A stretch of DNA of 64,000 bases from DAOSVX01 sp964493665 (GCA_964493665.1 CAZBOZ010000002.1:1-64000); one strand, 5' to 3'. Shown: positions 1 through 8,433, numbered from the stretch's first letter. The notes: generated from the sequence alone by a model not told the origin. Numbers and translations are program-made.

Positions 1-1
1 A

Positions 2-1528
2 AATACTGAATTACAAATATCTTATAATTATAATATGGTAGCTATTGTAAATAGAAGACCAATGACTTTAGGAATTTTAGAATTATTAGATGCTTATATA
101 TCTCATCAAAAAGAAGTAATAGTAAAAAGAAGTGAGTTTGATTTAGCAACTTATAAAAAAGAATTTCATATTATTGAAGGTTTAATAAAGGCTTTATCAA
201 TATTAGATGATGTAATTAAAACTATTAGAAGATCTAAAAATAAATCAGATGCTGAAAATAACTTAGTAAGAGAATATAATTTTACTATTGAGCAAGCTAA
301 AGCTATTGTAATATTACAATTATATAAATTAACCAACACTGATGTTTTAGAATTACAAACTAAACTAGAGCAATTAAAACAATTTATTAAGGCTTTAGAG
401 ACTATTTTGGAAGATCCTGAGAAGTTAAAAGATGTTATGAAATATGAATTAAGGAAAATTAAAAAGGAGTATTCTCTACCAAGAAAGACTGAAATAAAAG
501 CCGAAATAACAGAAATAAAACTTGATACTAAAGATTTAGTTGCTAAAGAAAAAGTAATTGTGGTAGTTACTAACGATGGCTATTTAAAAAAAGTTAGTTT
601 AAAATCATTTTCAGCTAATGAAGAAACAGCTTTAAAAGATGGTGATTATGTAATTAAAAAATATGAAACAGATACATTAAGTAATTTAGTGCTGTTTACT
701 TCTTTAGGCAATTATATTTATTTGCCAGTTCATCTAATTCCAGAAATAAAATGGAAAGAATTAGGTAAACATATAAGTAATATAGTGGCTTTGGCAGATG
801 GCGAAAAAATAATAAATAGTGTTCTTTTAAATAAAAATACCGGCAATATTTTATTGTTTACCAAAAACGGTTTAATTAAAAAGGTTGATTCAGTTTTAAT
901 TACTGAACCTAGAAGTAAAAAACCAATGATGATCATCAATTTAAAAAATGATGATGAAGTAATAGATGTTAAAATTGCTAAAGAAAAAGCCATAATGGTT
1001 TCTAATAATGGCTATTACTTGATGTTTAAATCTGATTCTATTTCTCCAACTGGTTTAAAAGCTGGTGGAATTAGGGGAATTAATTTAAAAGCTGATGTTT
1101 TAGTTAGTGGATTATCATTAAATACTAACACTGAATATTTGAATGTATTTACTAATAATAAAATGGCAAAAAGAATAAGAATAACTGACTTAGAAGAATT
1201 AACTAGAGCCAAAAAAGGGAGTAGAATATTAAAAAGGATTAAAACAGTTTCTTATCAAGTTTTAAAGTGTTTGCCAAGTAATAGTAAAGATGTTTTTGGT
1301 ATAAAAACTGATAATGGGATATCAGAAATAAAAAATAGCGAAATACCAATAATGGATTTATTAAGTAATGGTAGCGCTATTTCGAAAGAAAATATTATTG
1401 ATGCTTTTAAATATCCAGAGCTATTAAAATCAAAAGATAATAAAACTGAGGTATCTATTAACAAAGATGAACCTAAACAAGCCCAAGAAATGACTATAAA
1501 TGATTTTTTAGAAGATTTTAAATTATAA
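2..1528 (+). CDS. parC: DNA topoisomerase IV subunit A, 3' part
   Basis: The reading frame is open from the first bases of the window, so the N-terminal part, with the active-site Tyr, lies upstream. The visible part begins with NTELQISYNYNMVAIVNRRP, typical of ParC just before the coiled-coil. The coiled-coil follows (about residues 20-150 of the visible part), then the beta-pinwheel C-terminal domain with repeats such as TNDGYLKKV, TKNGLIKKV and TNNKMAKRI. ParC with ParE forms topoisomerase IV, which decatenates daughter chromosomes. ParC is preferred over GyrA because of the NMVAIVNRRP segment and the absence of a clear GyrA box. The acidic end TINDFLEDFKL closes the protein. parE would be expected just upstream, outside the window. 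Confidence 0.9.
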   Translation, partial: NTELQISYNYNMVAIVNRRPMTLGILELLDAYISHQKEVIVKRSEFDLATYKKEFHIIEGLIKALSILDDVIKTIRRSKNKSDAENNLVREYNFTIEQAKAIVILQLYKLTNTDVLELQTKLEQLKQFIKALETILEDPEKLKDVMKYELRKIKKEYSLPRKTEIKAEITEIKLDTKDLVAKEKVIVVVTNDGYLKKVSLKSFSANEETALKDGDYVIKKYETDTLSNLVLFTSLGNYIYLPVHLIPEIKWKELGKHISNIVALADGEKIINSVLLNKNTGNILLFTKNGLIKKVDSVLITEPRSKKPMMIINLKNDDEVIDVKIAKEKAIMVSNNGYYLMFKSDSISPTGLKAGGIRGINLKADVLVSGLSLNTNTEYLNVFTNNKMAKRIRITDLEELTRAKKGSRILKRIKTVSYQVLKCLPSNSKDVFGIKTDNGISEIKNSEIPIMDLLSNGSAISKENIIDAFKYPELLKSKDNKTEVSINKDEPKQAQEMTINDFLEDFKL

Positions 1529-1567
1529 TTTTCGTAATAAAAAATAAGCAACAAATAATGAAAATAC

Positions 1568-1596
1568 TTGCAATATCTAAATTTAATATATATAAT
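1568..1596 (+). promoter_or_regulatory. Promoter of the pilin pair
   Basis: A -35 box TTGCAA (1568-1573) and a perfect -10 box TATAAT (1591-1596) are separated by 17 bases. They sit about 30 bases before the AGGAGG ribosome site (1613-1618) of the first pilin gene. This is a sigma-A type promoter by eye. Confidence 0.7.
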
Positions 1597-1627
1597 AAAC
1601 TTATAAGATATAGGAGGATAACTTAGT

Positions 1628-2062
1628 ATGAAAAAGAAAAAAGGTTTTACATTAGTTGAATTATTGGCAGTAATAGTAATATTAGCAGTCTTAGTTTTAT
1701 TAGCAGTACCAAGTGTATTAAAAATGATGGACGGAGCTAAAGAAAATGCTTTTAAAATAGAGGGTGAAAACATTGCAAAAGCTGCAAAAGCTGCTTATGC
1801 TGACGATTTATTAAATAGTGATACAACTCGTTCAGTAGCTGGTGGTTATTGCTATAGTATTTCATATTTACAAACCAATGGCTATGTCGATAAAACTTTT
1901 ACTGCTAGCCATACTGGTTCAGTTTTAGTTGGTAGCTCAAGTTCTACTGTATGGTATACTGATGGAACTCGTTCAATAACAGCTGATACAGCTGGAGCTT
2001 TGGCAGTAGATGGAACACTAGCATCAGATGTTACGTTATTTGATACTTGCGGCTTATCATAA
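1628..2062 (+). CDS. Type IV pilin-like protein, copy 1
   Basis: The 144-residue product begins with a class III (prepilin peptidase) signal: a short basic leader, then G6 followed by FTLVELLAVIVILAVLVLL, with the conserved Glu at mature position 5. This is the assembly helix of type IV pilins and competence/type II pseudopilins. The C-terminal domain carries two cysteines (C75 and C141) placed as in the disulfide-bounded D-region of type IVa pilins. The start has a strong AGGAGG site and its own promoter. The next gene is a tandem duplicate: the first 42 residues differ at one position only. No assembly ATPase, platform protein or prepilin peptidase gene is in this window, so the machine must be encoded elsewhere. 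Whether it serves DNA uptake or adhesion cannot be told. Confidence 0.8.
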   Translation: MKKKKGFTLVELLAVIVILAVLVLLAVPSVLKMMDGAKENAFKIEGENIAKAAKAAYADDLLNSDTTRSVAGGYCYSISYLQTNGYVDKTFTASHTGSVLVGSSSSTVWYTDGTRSITADTAGALAVDGTLASDVTLFDTCGLS

Positions 2063-2084
2063 TAATAAAAGAGAGGATTAACAA

Positions 2085-2558
2085 ATGAAAAAGAAAAATG
2101 GGTTTACGCTAGTTGAATTATTAGCAGTAATAGTAATATTAGCAGTCTTAGTTTTATTAGCAGTACCAAGTGTTTTAAAAATGATGGATGGTGCTAAGGA
2201 AAACGCTTTTAATATAGAGGCAGAAAATATTATAGATGGAGCAAAGCTGAAATATTCTGATGATTTGTTAGAAGGTACACTTCCTTCTTCAACAACTACA
2301 ACAATTAGTAGTGTTTCGGTGACTGGCTATTGTTATGATATTACTGGCTTAACAGAATATATTGATAAGAGCTTTACTGGTAAAATTGGATCAGTTCTAA
2401 TTGATGCAACAAATAATAATTATTATATTTGGTATGCAGATGGTTCTCATTCAGTAACAGCTAGTTCTACTATAAAAGGTGGAAGCATTGATGCAGATGC
2501 AACAACCATTACTGTAGAAGCAGCAACAACTGCAAATTGGGATGGCTGTTTACATTAA
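2085..2558 (+). CDS. Type IV pilin-like protein, copy 2
   Basis: This 157-residue paralogue of the preceding gene has the same prepilin leader and helix (KKKNG then FTLVELLAVIVILAV). It starts 22 bases after the first copy ends and has an AGAGGA ribosome site. Residues 1-42 are almost identical to copy 1 at both protein and DNA level, while the globular C-terminal halves share only short patches (GYCYxI, DKxFTG, GSVL, WYxDGxxSxTA). It keeps the Cys pair (C83, C155). The pattern fits duplication followed by divergence of the exposed domain, as in major/minor pilin sets. A terminator follows immediately, so the pair forms a two-gene operon. Confidence 0.8.
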   Translation: MKKKNGFTLVELLAVIVILAVLVLLAVPSVLKMMDGAKENAFNIEAENIIDGAKLKYSDDLLEGTLPSSTTTTISSVSVTGYCYDITGLTEYIDKSFTGKIGSVLIDATNNNYYIWYADGSHSVTASSTIKGGSIDADATTITVEAATTANWDGCLH

Positions 2559-2570
2559 CAGTAATAAATT

Positions 2571-2597
2571 AAATCAAGTTTACACTTGATTTTTTTT
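2571..2597 (+). terminator. Rho-independent terminator after the pilin pair
   Basis: A 9-bp perfect stem (AAATCAAGT / ACTTGATTT) with a 4-base loop runs into eight T residues. Confidence 0.85.
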
Positions 2598-2623
2598 ATG
2601 AGATAATTTTAATGGTGATAATA

Positions 2624-3517
2624 ATGTTATTAATTGGTAGTCATGTTTCGTTTTCTGGAGGGATATTTTCTTGTGCAAAGGAAGCTATTAGTTATAAAGC
2701 TAATACATTTATGTTTTATTCTGGAGCTCCAACTAATACCATAAGGAGCAAAATAAGCGACGACAATACTAAAGAAGCTTTAGCATTGATGAAACAAAAT
2801 GATATAGATATCAAAAATATCATTTGTCATGCTCCATATATAATTAATTTAGCTAATAAAAGTGTCATGGAGAAATACAACTTTAGTATTAACTTTTTAA
2901 AAGACGAAATTGCTAGGTGTGAATTGCTTGGAGTTAATAAGATAGTCTTACATCCTGGTAGTGCAGTAGGGATAACTAAAGAAGAGGGAATTAAAAATAT
3001 TGTTGAAGCTTTAAATAAGATATTAGCTTCTGATACTAAAGTTATGATTCTTTTAGAAAGTATGGCTGGTAAAGGCAGTGAATGTGGAAATACTACTGCT
3101 GAATTAAAAATGATTATTGATGGCATAGTTTTAAAAGATAAAGTAGGAGTTTGTATTGATACTTGCCATTTAAATGATGCTGGATATAATTTAAATAAAT
3201 TTGATGATTATTTAAATGAGTTTGATAAGATGGTTGGTATTGAAAAAATAAAATGTGTTCATGTTAATGATAGCAAAAATACTTTAGGAGCTCATAAAGA
3301 TCGTCATGAAAATATTGGCTATGGCAGTATTGGCTTTAATACTTTAATAAATGTTATATATAATAAAAGATTAGAAAAAGTTCCTAAAATTTTAGAAACC
3401 CCATATATTGAAAAAGCTTATCCACCTTATAAATTTGAGATTGAAATGATAAAAAACAAGCAATTTAATTTAAATTTAATAGAAGATATCAAAAAATATT
3501 ATAAAAATGATAATTAA
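2624..3517 (+). CDS. nfo: Deoxyribonuclease IV (AP endonuclease)
   Basis: Nfo is a Zn-dependent TIM-barrel apurinic/apyrimidinic endonuclease of base excision repair. The 297-residue product starts MLLIGSHVSFSGG and shows the family metal-binding segments: NIICHAPYIINLAN, IVLHPGSAVG, ILLESMAGKGSECG, VCIDTCHLNDAGY, CVHVNDSKNTLGAHKDRHENIGYG (given here as motif positions about 205-230) and ILETPYIE near the C-terminus. Length is normal. I chose the ATG at 2624 because GGTGATAAT directly precedes it; the in-frame ATG at 2612 would put this ribosome site inside the gene. It appears to be transcribed alone: a terminator lies before it and a long palindrome covers its stop codon. Confidence 0.95.
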   Translation: MLLIGSHVSFSGGIFSCAKEAISYKANTFMFYSGAPTNTIRSKISDDNTKEALALMKQNDIDIKNIICHAPYIINLANKSVMEKYNFSINFLKDEIARCELLGVNKIVLHPGSAVGITKEEGIKNIVEALNKILASDTKVMILLESMAGKGSECGNTTAELKMIIDGIVLKDKVGVCIDTCHLNDAGYNLNKFDDYLNEFDKMVGIEKIKCVHVNDSKNTLGAHKDRHENIGYGSIGFNTLINVIYNKRLEKVPKILETPYIEKAYPPYKFEIEMIKNKQFNLNLIEDIKKYYKNDN

Positions 3518-3530
3518 TTATCATTTTTAT
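3503..3530. terminator. Palindromic terminator at the nfo stop codon
   Basis: A perfect 26-base AT-rich palindrome (AAAAATGATAATT / AATTATCATTTTT) includes the TAA of nfo and ends in T residues. It is AT-only in the loop region, so its strength is uncertain. Confidence 0.6.
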
Positions 3531-3558
3531 TTGAAAAATAGCAATAATTTGGTATAAT
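3531..3558 (+). promoter_or_regulatory. Promoter of rpmG-efp
   Basis: TTGAAA (3531-3536), 16-base spacer, TATAAT (3553-3558). The rpmG ribosome site AAAGGAGG follows at 3573-3580. Confidence 0.7.
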
Positions 3559-3587
3559 TACATAGCGAAGTCAAAGGAGGAATTACA

Positions 3588-3752
3588 ATGGCTAAAAGTG
3601 AAAATAGAATGTTTGTAACAATGGTATGCCAAGAATGTAAAAACGAAAGTCGAGTAACAAGCAAAAACAAAAAAAATACTCCAGATAGAATGGAATTAAC
3701 TCGTTTTTGTAAAAAATGTCGTAAGCATACAAATCACAAGGAAAAGAAGTAA
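3588..3752 (+). CDS. rpmG: 50S ribosomal protein L33
   Basis: The 54-residue product reads MAKSENRMFVTMVCQECKNE and continues to RFCKKCRKHTNHKEKK. It has the four cysteines of the zinc-binding (C+) form of L33 as two CxxC knuckles, the central KNKKNTPDRMEL segment and the terminal HTxHKExK. A strong AAAGGAGG site with 7-base spacing fixes the start. It belongs to the large ribosomal subunit near the E site. It sits 4 bases before efp, so L33 and EF-P probably share a transcript. Because it is a C+ form, a zinc-free paralogue might exist elsewhere. Confidence 0.95.
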   Translation: MAKSENRMFVTMVCQECKNESRVTSKNKKNTPDRMELTRFCKKCRKHTNHKEKK

Positions 3753-3756
3753 TATT

Positions 3757-4317
3757 ATGAATATTAACATAAATGACATTAAAAATGGCATGACGATTAT
3801 TATGGATGGGAACCTTTCTTTAATTCTTGATTTTCAACATGTAAAGCCTGGTAAGGGTCCAGCTTTTGTAAGAATTAAATTAAAAAACTTAAAAACTGGT
3901 TCAATTACGGAAGATACATATAATACTAATATAAAAATTGAGAAAGCTCATATTGATAAGAAAAAGATGCAATATTTATATAATTCTGGTAAAGATTACA
4001 TATTTATGGATAATAATACTTATGACCAAATATCAATTCCAGAAAGCAAATTAACAGAAGAAGTAAAATATTTAAAAGAGAATTTGGAAATTGGTATATC
4101 ATATTTTAATGGTGAAATAATTGGTATTGAATTGCCAGAGAAAGCAGAATATTTAATTACTGAAACAGCTACAGCTGTAAAAGGGAATACTACCAGTAAT
4201 GCGATGAAAGATGCTACTATTGAAACGGGATACGTTGTAAAAGTCCCTTTATTTGTTAATGAGGGAGACACTATAATAGTTTCTACTAAAGATGGTAAGT
4301 ATAATGGAAGAGCTTAA
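3757..4317 (+). CDS. efp: Translation elongation factor P
   Basis: EF-P binds between the P and E sites and rescues ribosomes stalled at polyproline. The 186-residue product has the normal three-domain length. The domain I tip loop reads HVKPGKGPAFVRIKL, with K33 at the position that is post-translationally modified in other bacteria. The C-terminal OB domains carry TAVKGNTTSNAMKDATIETG and VPLFVNEGDTIIVSTKDGKY-type signatures (about residues 140-186). The start lies 4 bases after rpmG, and the ribosome site is within the rpmG end (AAGGAAAAGAAG). A terminator overlaps the stop codon. The modification enzyme is not in this window. Confidence 0.97.
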   Translation: MNININDIKNGMTIIMDGNLSLILDFQHVKPGKGPAFVRIKLKNLKTGSITEDTYNTNIKIEKAHIDKKKMQYLYNSGKDYIFMDNNTYDQISIPESKLTEEVKYLKENLEIGISYFNGEIIGIELPEKAEYLITETATAVKGNTTSNAMKDATIETGYVVKVPLFVNEGDTIIVSTKDGKYNGRA

Positions 4318-4328
4318 GGCTCTTTTTT
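4308..4328 (+). terminator. Terminator after efp
   Basis: A 6-bp stem AAGAGC / GCTCTT with loop TTAAG, which contains most of the efp stop codon, followed by a T run. Confidence 0.75.
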
Positions 4329-4340
4329 ATTTAAATAAAA

Positions 4341-4361
4341 AACTTAGACAGCATCTAAGTT
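4341..4361 (-). terminator. Terminator of tRNA-Arg
   Basis: A perfect 8-bp stem AACTTAGA / TCTAAGTT with a 5-base loop. On the minus strand it lies just past the tRNA 3' end and is followed by T residues. It could also act on the plus strand. Confidence 0.65.
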
Positions 4362-4372
4362 ATTTTTTATAA

Positions 4373-4449
4373 TGGCGTCCTGGGAGGGAGTCGAACCCCC
4401 GACCGTATGCTTAGAAGGCATATGCTCTATCCTACTGAGCTACCAGGAC
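4373..4449 (-). tRNA. tRNA-Arg (anticodon TCT)
   Basis: Read on the minus strand the gene starts GTCCTGGTAGCTCAGTAGG and ends in a matching acceptor strand CCAGGAC, discriminator G and an encoded CCA. The D-arm GCTC/GAGC, the anticodon arm TATGC-CTTCTAA-GCATA and the T-arm with GGTTCGACTCC are all present. The anticodon is TCT, reading AGA/AGG, the dominant Arg codons in this AT-rich genome. It is encoded opposite to its neighbours, with its own promoter and terminator. Confidence 0.95.
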
Positions 4450-4462
4450 ATACACAAGTAAA

Positions 4463-4491
4463 ATTATATACTATTATCCTTTTTTATTCAA
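4463..4491 (-). promoter_or_regulatory. Promoter of tRNA-Arg
   Basis: On the minus strand: TTGAAT, a 17-base spacer, TATAAT, ending about 14 bases before the tRNA 5' end. Confidence 0.7.
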
Positions 4492-4516
4492 GGATTTTAT
4501 ATTATTTTTAGAGTTA

Positions 4517-4545
4517 TTGACTAAGAAAAAATAAAAAGATATAAT
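4517..4545 (+). promoter_or_regulatory. Promoter of the glycine-rich pilin-like gene
   Basis: TTGACT (4517-4522), 17-base spacer, perfect TATAAT (4540-4545). It is one of the best promoters in the window and suggests strong expression of the downstream surface protein. Confidence 0.75.
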
Positions 4546-4566
4546 AATATAAGAATAGAGGATCTA

Positions 4567-6171
4567 ATGAAGAATAAAAAAGGTATGACTTTGATAGAAC
4601 TTATTGTTTCCATAACTTTAATATCAATAGTTATAGTTTTTTTATTTCAACTATTGGTAGAAATAAAATATCAAAATTTATATGACACTACTAAAATAGA
4701 GTATAAGGTAGCATCATCTATTGTAACTAGAAAAATTCAAAATTCTTTAATGGAAGAAAAAGTAGGATCTATAGAATCTTGTGATGCTACTGATACATGT
4801 TTACAAATAAATTTTGTAAGTACAAATTATTTAGAAATTAAAATAACCAACAATAACCAAGTTTTAAGCATTATTAAAAGGAATTCTAGTGATGAAATAA
4901 TATTCGAGGATATAAGACAGATACCTGAAAAAGATGAAACAGGATATTTGGGAGAATATACTGATCTTGCTTATGAAACAACCTATTTTACACCAGTAAA
5001 TTCTTCTTATGATTATGAATATGATAGTTTATTAAAAGTAACTGTAAATATGTATGATAGTTTAAATAATATATATCCTATAACTGTTTATGCTCCTTAT
5101 AGTGGTGGCACTGAATTTTCTTCTTATTCTTTAATAGTATTAGCCAATGGCGGCACTTGGAGTGGAACAACTCCACAAAATTTAGCTACTGGAGAAACAA
5201 CTACAATTTCTAATCCGACTAAAAGCGGCTTTGCTTTTAATGGTTGGGAAGTAAATGGGGAAGGCAGTTCAATTGTCGGGACAACGTTTACGATGGGGGT
5301 AGAGGACACAGTATTAACGGCTAATTGGATACCAACAACAATAGTAGAATTTGCTTATACTGGTGCAATTCAAACTTTTACTGCTAACTATACTGGATAC
5401 TATCAGTTGGAGGTTTGGGGAGCTAGTGGGGGAATAAAAGTTTATGCTGGAACTATATATGATGGATATGGTGGGTATTCAACTGGATCAGTTTATTTAA
5501 CAGCAAATCAAACAATATATATAACAATTGGCGGACAAGGCAACACCACTACTTCTCCTGGTACAATTGTTGCTGGAGGATACAATGGTGGCGGACAAGG
5601 TTATTCTTACACTGATTCTCGAGGCGGAGCTTCAGGTGGAGGCGCAACTCATATAGCAACAACTACTGGTCTTTTATCATCATTGTCTTCAAATCAATCA
5701 AATATATTAATAGTTGCTGGCGGTGGTGGCGGAGCTGATCAATGTTGTGCAGGTTATACAAAATATGCTGGTAATGGTGGCGGATATTTAGGAACCAATG
5801 GCGTATATGTTTCTACTTATGCATATGGTGGTACTCAAAGTGCTGGAGGAACTGGATCTTTTTCCGGATCATTTGGCCAAGGAGCAAATTGTACATCTAA
5901 TGACTGTGCTGGTGGTGGTGGTGGCTTTTATGGTGGAGCGGCGAATATTGGTGGTGGTGGCTACGGCGGTGGTGGATCTAGTTATATTGCTAACTCTTTA
6001 TTGCTAAGTCACGATGCAGTAACAAAACTAACATATTGTTATAATTGCACTACTTCTTCTAATCCTTCTACTTTAACTTATTCCACAACTAACCATTCAA
6101 GCGTAGCTGTAACAAATTATGCTAAATCTGGAAATGGTTATGCTAAAATTATATATTTGGGAAGCGGTTAA
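4567..6171 (+). CDS. Pseudopilin-like surface protein with InlB-type repeat and glycine-rich domain
   Basis: The 534-residue product begins MKNKKG then MTLIELIVSITLISIVIVF, a prepilin peptidase signal with G6 as cleavage residue and Glu at mature position 5. A pilin-like region extends to about residue 185 and has a CDATDTC pair. Residues about 189-255 form a Listeria-Bacteroides (InlB/flg_new) repeat: VLANGGTWSG, SNPTKSGFAFNGWEVNG and DTVLTANW are its hallmarks. Residues about 258-534 form a glycine-rich domain (VEFAYTGAIQTFTANYTGYY, GGGGGADQCC, GGGGYGGGGSSYI). Such domains occur in bacterial surface proteins and animal ALK-type receptors. The whole looks like a filament-tip adhesin carried on a pilin anchor. 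GC is locally higher because of Gly codons. No partner genes are adjacent. The domain assignments are good; the role is inferred. Confidence 0.75.
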   Translation: MKNKKGMTLIELIVSITLISIVIVFLFQLLVEIKYQNLYDTTKIEYKVASSIVTRKIQNSLMEEKVGSIESCDATDTCLQINFVSTNYLEIKITNNNQVLSIIKRNSSDEIIFEDIRQIPEKDETGYLGEYTDLAYETTYFTPVNSSYDYEYDSLLKVTVNMYDSLNNIYPITVYAPYSGGTEFSSYSLIVLANGGTWSGTTPQNLATGETTTISNPTKSGFAFNGWEVNGEGSSIVGTTFTMGVEDTVLTANWIPTTIVEFAYTGAIQTFTANYTGYYQLEVWGASGGIKVYAGTIYDGYGGYSTGSVYLTANQTIYITIGGQGNTTTSPGTIVAGGYNGGGQGYSYTDSRGGASGGGATHIATTTGLLSSLSSNQSNILIVAGGGGGADQCCAGYTKYAGNGGGYLGTNGVYVSTYAYGGTQSAGGTGSFSGSFGQGANCTSNDCAGGGGGFYGGAANIGGGGYGGGGSSYIANSLLLSHDAVTKLTYCYNCTTSSNPSTLTYSTTNHSSVAVTNYAKSGNGYAKIIYLGSG

Positions 6172-6228
6172 TTCATTAAATTAGTGATTTTTCTTCACTT
6201 TTAGTTTATAATAAATATTGGTGATAAT

Positions 6229-7128
6229 ATGTTAAAAGTAAATCATATAACTAAATGTTATGGCGATTTTCTTGCTGTAGATGATCTTTCCTTTGAAATT
6301 AAAGAAGGAGAAATATTTGGCCTTCTAGGGGTTAATGGTGCTGGTAAAACAACGACATTTAGAATTATTCTTGGTCTTTTAGATAAAAATGCTGGTGAAG
6401 TTTTATTAAATAGTAAACCAATAGACTATGGTGTTACTGATAAAATAGGTTTTGTTACTGAAGACAGAAGCCTTCTTTTGAAATTAACTGTTAAAGAGCA
6501 AGCTTCGTTTTATGGTGCTTTAAAAGGAATGGATAAAGAAGAAATATTAGTTCGTCTTGAAAAACTATTAAAAAGATTTAATATAAGTGAATATTTAAAT
6601 CGTAAAATAAAAGAATTAAGTAAAGGCAATCAACAAAAAATCCAGTTTATTATGGCAATTTTAAATAATCCAAAATTATTAATATTAGATGAGCCTTTTA
6701 GTGGTTTAGATCCCATAAATACCGAGCTTTTTAAAGAAGTTATTAGAGAATACAAAAAAGCTGGCTGTATTATTATTTTTTCATCTCATCAATTAGAAAA
6801 TGTTGAACAGTTTTGTGAAAAATTAGTTATTTTAGTTAATGGTAAAAGTGTATTATCTGGAGAACTTAAAAAAATAAAAACTGATTATCGAAGAAAAAAT
6901 ATTCGTATAATAGGTGATATAGAAAAAGAAGAGTTGAAAAATATCTCTGGAGTATTAAATGTATCTAAAGACAATTTAGAATATTTAGTCAGTATTGAAA
7001 ATATAGACATTGTTCCTAAAGTATTTAAATATATAACTAAATGTAAAAATATTTCTAAGTTTGAGGTTGAAGAACCTTCTTTAAATGAAATATTTATAAA
7101 TGTAGTAGGTGAGAGCTATGAAAAATAA
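6229..7128 (+). CDS. ABC transporter ATP-binding protein (NatA/YhaQ-like)
   Basis: The 299-residue ATPase has Walker A GVNGAGKTT (about residues 37-45), Q-loop region VTEDRSLLLKLTVKEQ, signature LSKGNQQK and Walker B LLILDEPFSGLDP followed by the H-loop SSHQLENVE. The C-terminal extension of about 80 residues resembles the domain found in NatA/CcmA-type drug and sodium exporters. It is paired with the following ABC-2 permease gene, whose start overlaps its end, so both form one exporter. The GGTGATAAT ribosome site precedes the ATG. The substrate cannot be told from sequence. Confidence 0.92.
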   Translation: MLKVNHITKCYGDFLAVDDLSFEIKEGEIFGLLGVNGAGKTTTFRIILGLLDKNAGEVLLNSKPIDYGVTDKIGFVTEDRSLLLKLTVKEQASFYGALKGMDKEEILVRLEKLLKRFNISEYLNRKIKELSKGNQQKIQFIMAILNNPKLLILDEPFSGLDPINTELFKEVIREYKKAGCIIIFSSHQLENVEQFCEKLVILVNGKSVLSGELKKIKTDYRRKNIRIIGDIEKEELKNISGVLNVSKDNLEYLVSIENIDIVPKVFKYITKCKNISKFEVEEPSLNEIFINVVGESYEK

Positions 7129-8419
7129 AATAAAATTTTTAATAAAATCTTGTTTAGATAAAAAGATTAAAACTAAATGGTTTAAGATAACGAATGTTAT
7201 TTTAGTTATTTTAATAGTTGGGATTATTAATTTAAATACTATTGTTAAGTCTTTTGGTGGTGATTTTGATAAAAGAAATATAATATATATAGCTAGTGAT
7301 GAAGTTGGCTATAATATTGTTAAAAATTATTTAGAAGTATATTTAGGTAGTGCTGACTTAAATAATTATGTGGTAGAATTAACAACAAATATTGATGATA
7401 CTAAGGAAACTTTAAAAGATAATCCTAATGATGTTTTAATAGTATTAGAAAATAGCGGTGAAGAAATAACTAGTGAGATAATTAGTTATAAAAATATTGA
7501 TGCTTTACCATATCAAATAATAGAAGCTTCATTAAATAGTTCTAAAAATGTAATATATTTAAACAATGGTAATTTTACTGAAGCTGAAAAGACTTCTTTA
7601 TTATCGCCAATGAGTATAGATAGGATATATTTAAGTGATGAAATAGATCAATATAGTTCGGCTAGGGAAACTTTAGGAGCCATTATTGTGCCAGTATTTA
7701 TTATTCCTTTCTTTATGTTAATAATCATGCTAGTTCAGTTTATTGGAGCCGATATTAATGAAGAAAAAACCACTAGAGGAATGGAAATAATTATTTCTAG
7801 TGTGCCTCCCAAAGTCCATTTCTTTAGTAAAATAATTGGATCTACATTATTTGTTTTATTACAAGGATGTTTGTTTATTGCTTACTTTGGTATTGGATTA
7901 TTAATTAAAAGATTATCTGGTGGAATTTATCCAGCTAGTGTTTCAGACACAATTAGTAATATTTTTGAAGTAATAAAAAGTTATGGGGTATTAGATAATA
8001 TAATACCAGCAATTTTAATAATTATTTTTTTATTTTTAACATCATTTATTGCTTATTCACTTTTAGCTGGTATTTTAGCCTCAATGACAACGAGTATTGA
8101 AGATTATCAACAACTACAAGGCCCAGTTATGATCGTTTGTGTAGCTGGCTATTATTTAGCTATTATGGCTAGTGTTTTTGAAGGTAGTATATTTATTAAA
8201 ATAGCATCATATGTGCCTTTTATTTCTTCTATGTTATCACCAATTTTATTCTTTTTAGGTCAAGTATCTATCTATGATATGTTAATATCTTTAGGGATAT
8301 TATTGTTTGTAGTATATTTATTGTTTGAATATGGTCTTAGAGTATATAAAATTGGGATATTAAATTATTCCTCTAAAGATTTATGGAAGAAAGTGTTTAA
8401 AAGTATAAAAGAAAAATAA
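7118..8419 (+). CDS. ABC-2 type permease (NatB-like)
   Basis: This 433-residue membrane protein is the partner of the preceding ATPase. It has one N-terminal membrane helix (about residues 20-40), a soluble extracytoplasmic part of roughly 130 residues, then about six helices, including VPVFIIPFFMLIIMLVQFIG, and a glycine-rich segment near the C-terminus. The conserved GADINEEKTTRGMEIIISS motif is typical of the NatB/ABC-2 family. The ATG at 7118 is chosen because AGGTGA lies 6 bases upstream; the GTG at 7109 overlaps that site. The gene overlaps the ATPase by 11 bases, which points to translational coupling. Confidence 0.88.
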   Translation: MKNKIKFLIKSCLDKKIKTKWFKITNVILVILIVGIINLNTIVKSFGGDFDKRNIIYIASDEVGYNIVKNYLEVYLGSADLNNYVVELTTNIDDTKETLKDNPNDVLIVLENSGEEITSEIISYKNIDALPYQIIEASLNSSKNVIYLNNGNFTEAEKTSLLSPMSIDRIYLSDEIDQYSSARETLGAIIVPVFIIPFFMLIIMLVQFIGADINEEKTTRGMEIIISSVPPKVHFFSKIIGSTLFVLLQGCLFIAYFGIGLLIKRLSGGIYPASVSDTISNIFEVIKSYGVLDNIIPAILIIIFLFLTSFIAYSLLAGILASMTTSIEDYQQLQGPVMIVCVAGYYLAIMASVFEGSIFIKIASYVPFISSMLSPILFFLGQVSIYDMLISLGILLFVVYLLFEYGLRVYKIGILNYSSKDLWKKVFKSIKEK

Positions 8420-8433
8420 AAAGGGAGAAAATT

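Noticed and set aside
730..993. Minus-strand open frame inside parC
   Set aside because: It is fully inside the conserved ParC C-terminal domain, has a composition mirroring the plus strand and no ribosome site.
1255..1773. 172-codon minus-strand frame over the parC end and pilin 1
   Set aside because: It runs across a promoter and the start of a clear pilin gene, has no family match and a low-complexity product.
5798..6007. Plus-strand 69-codon frame inside the glycine-rich gene
   Set aside because: It is a shifted reading of GGTGGT repeats, giving a Val-rich artefact.
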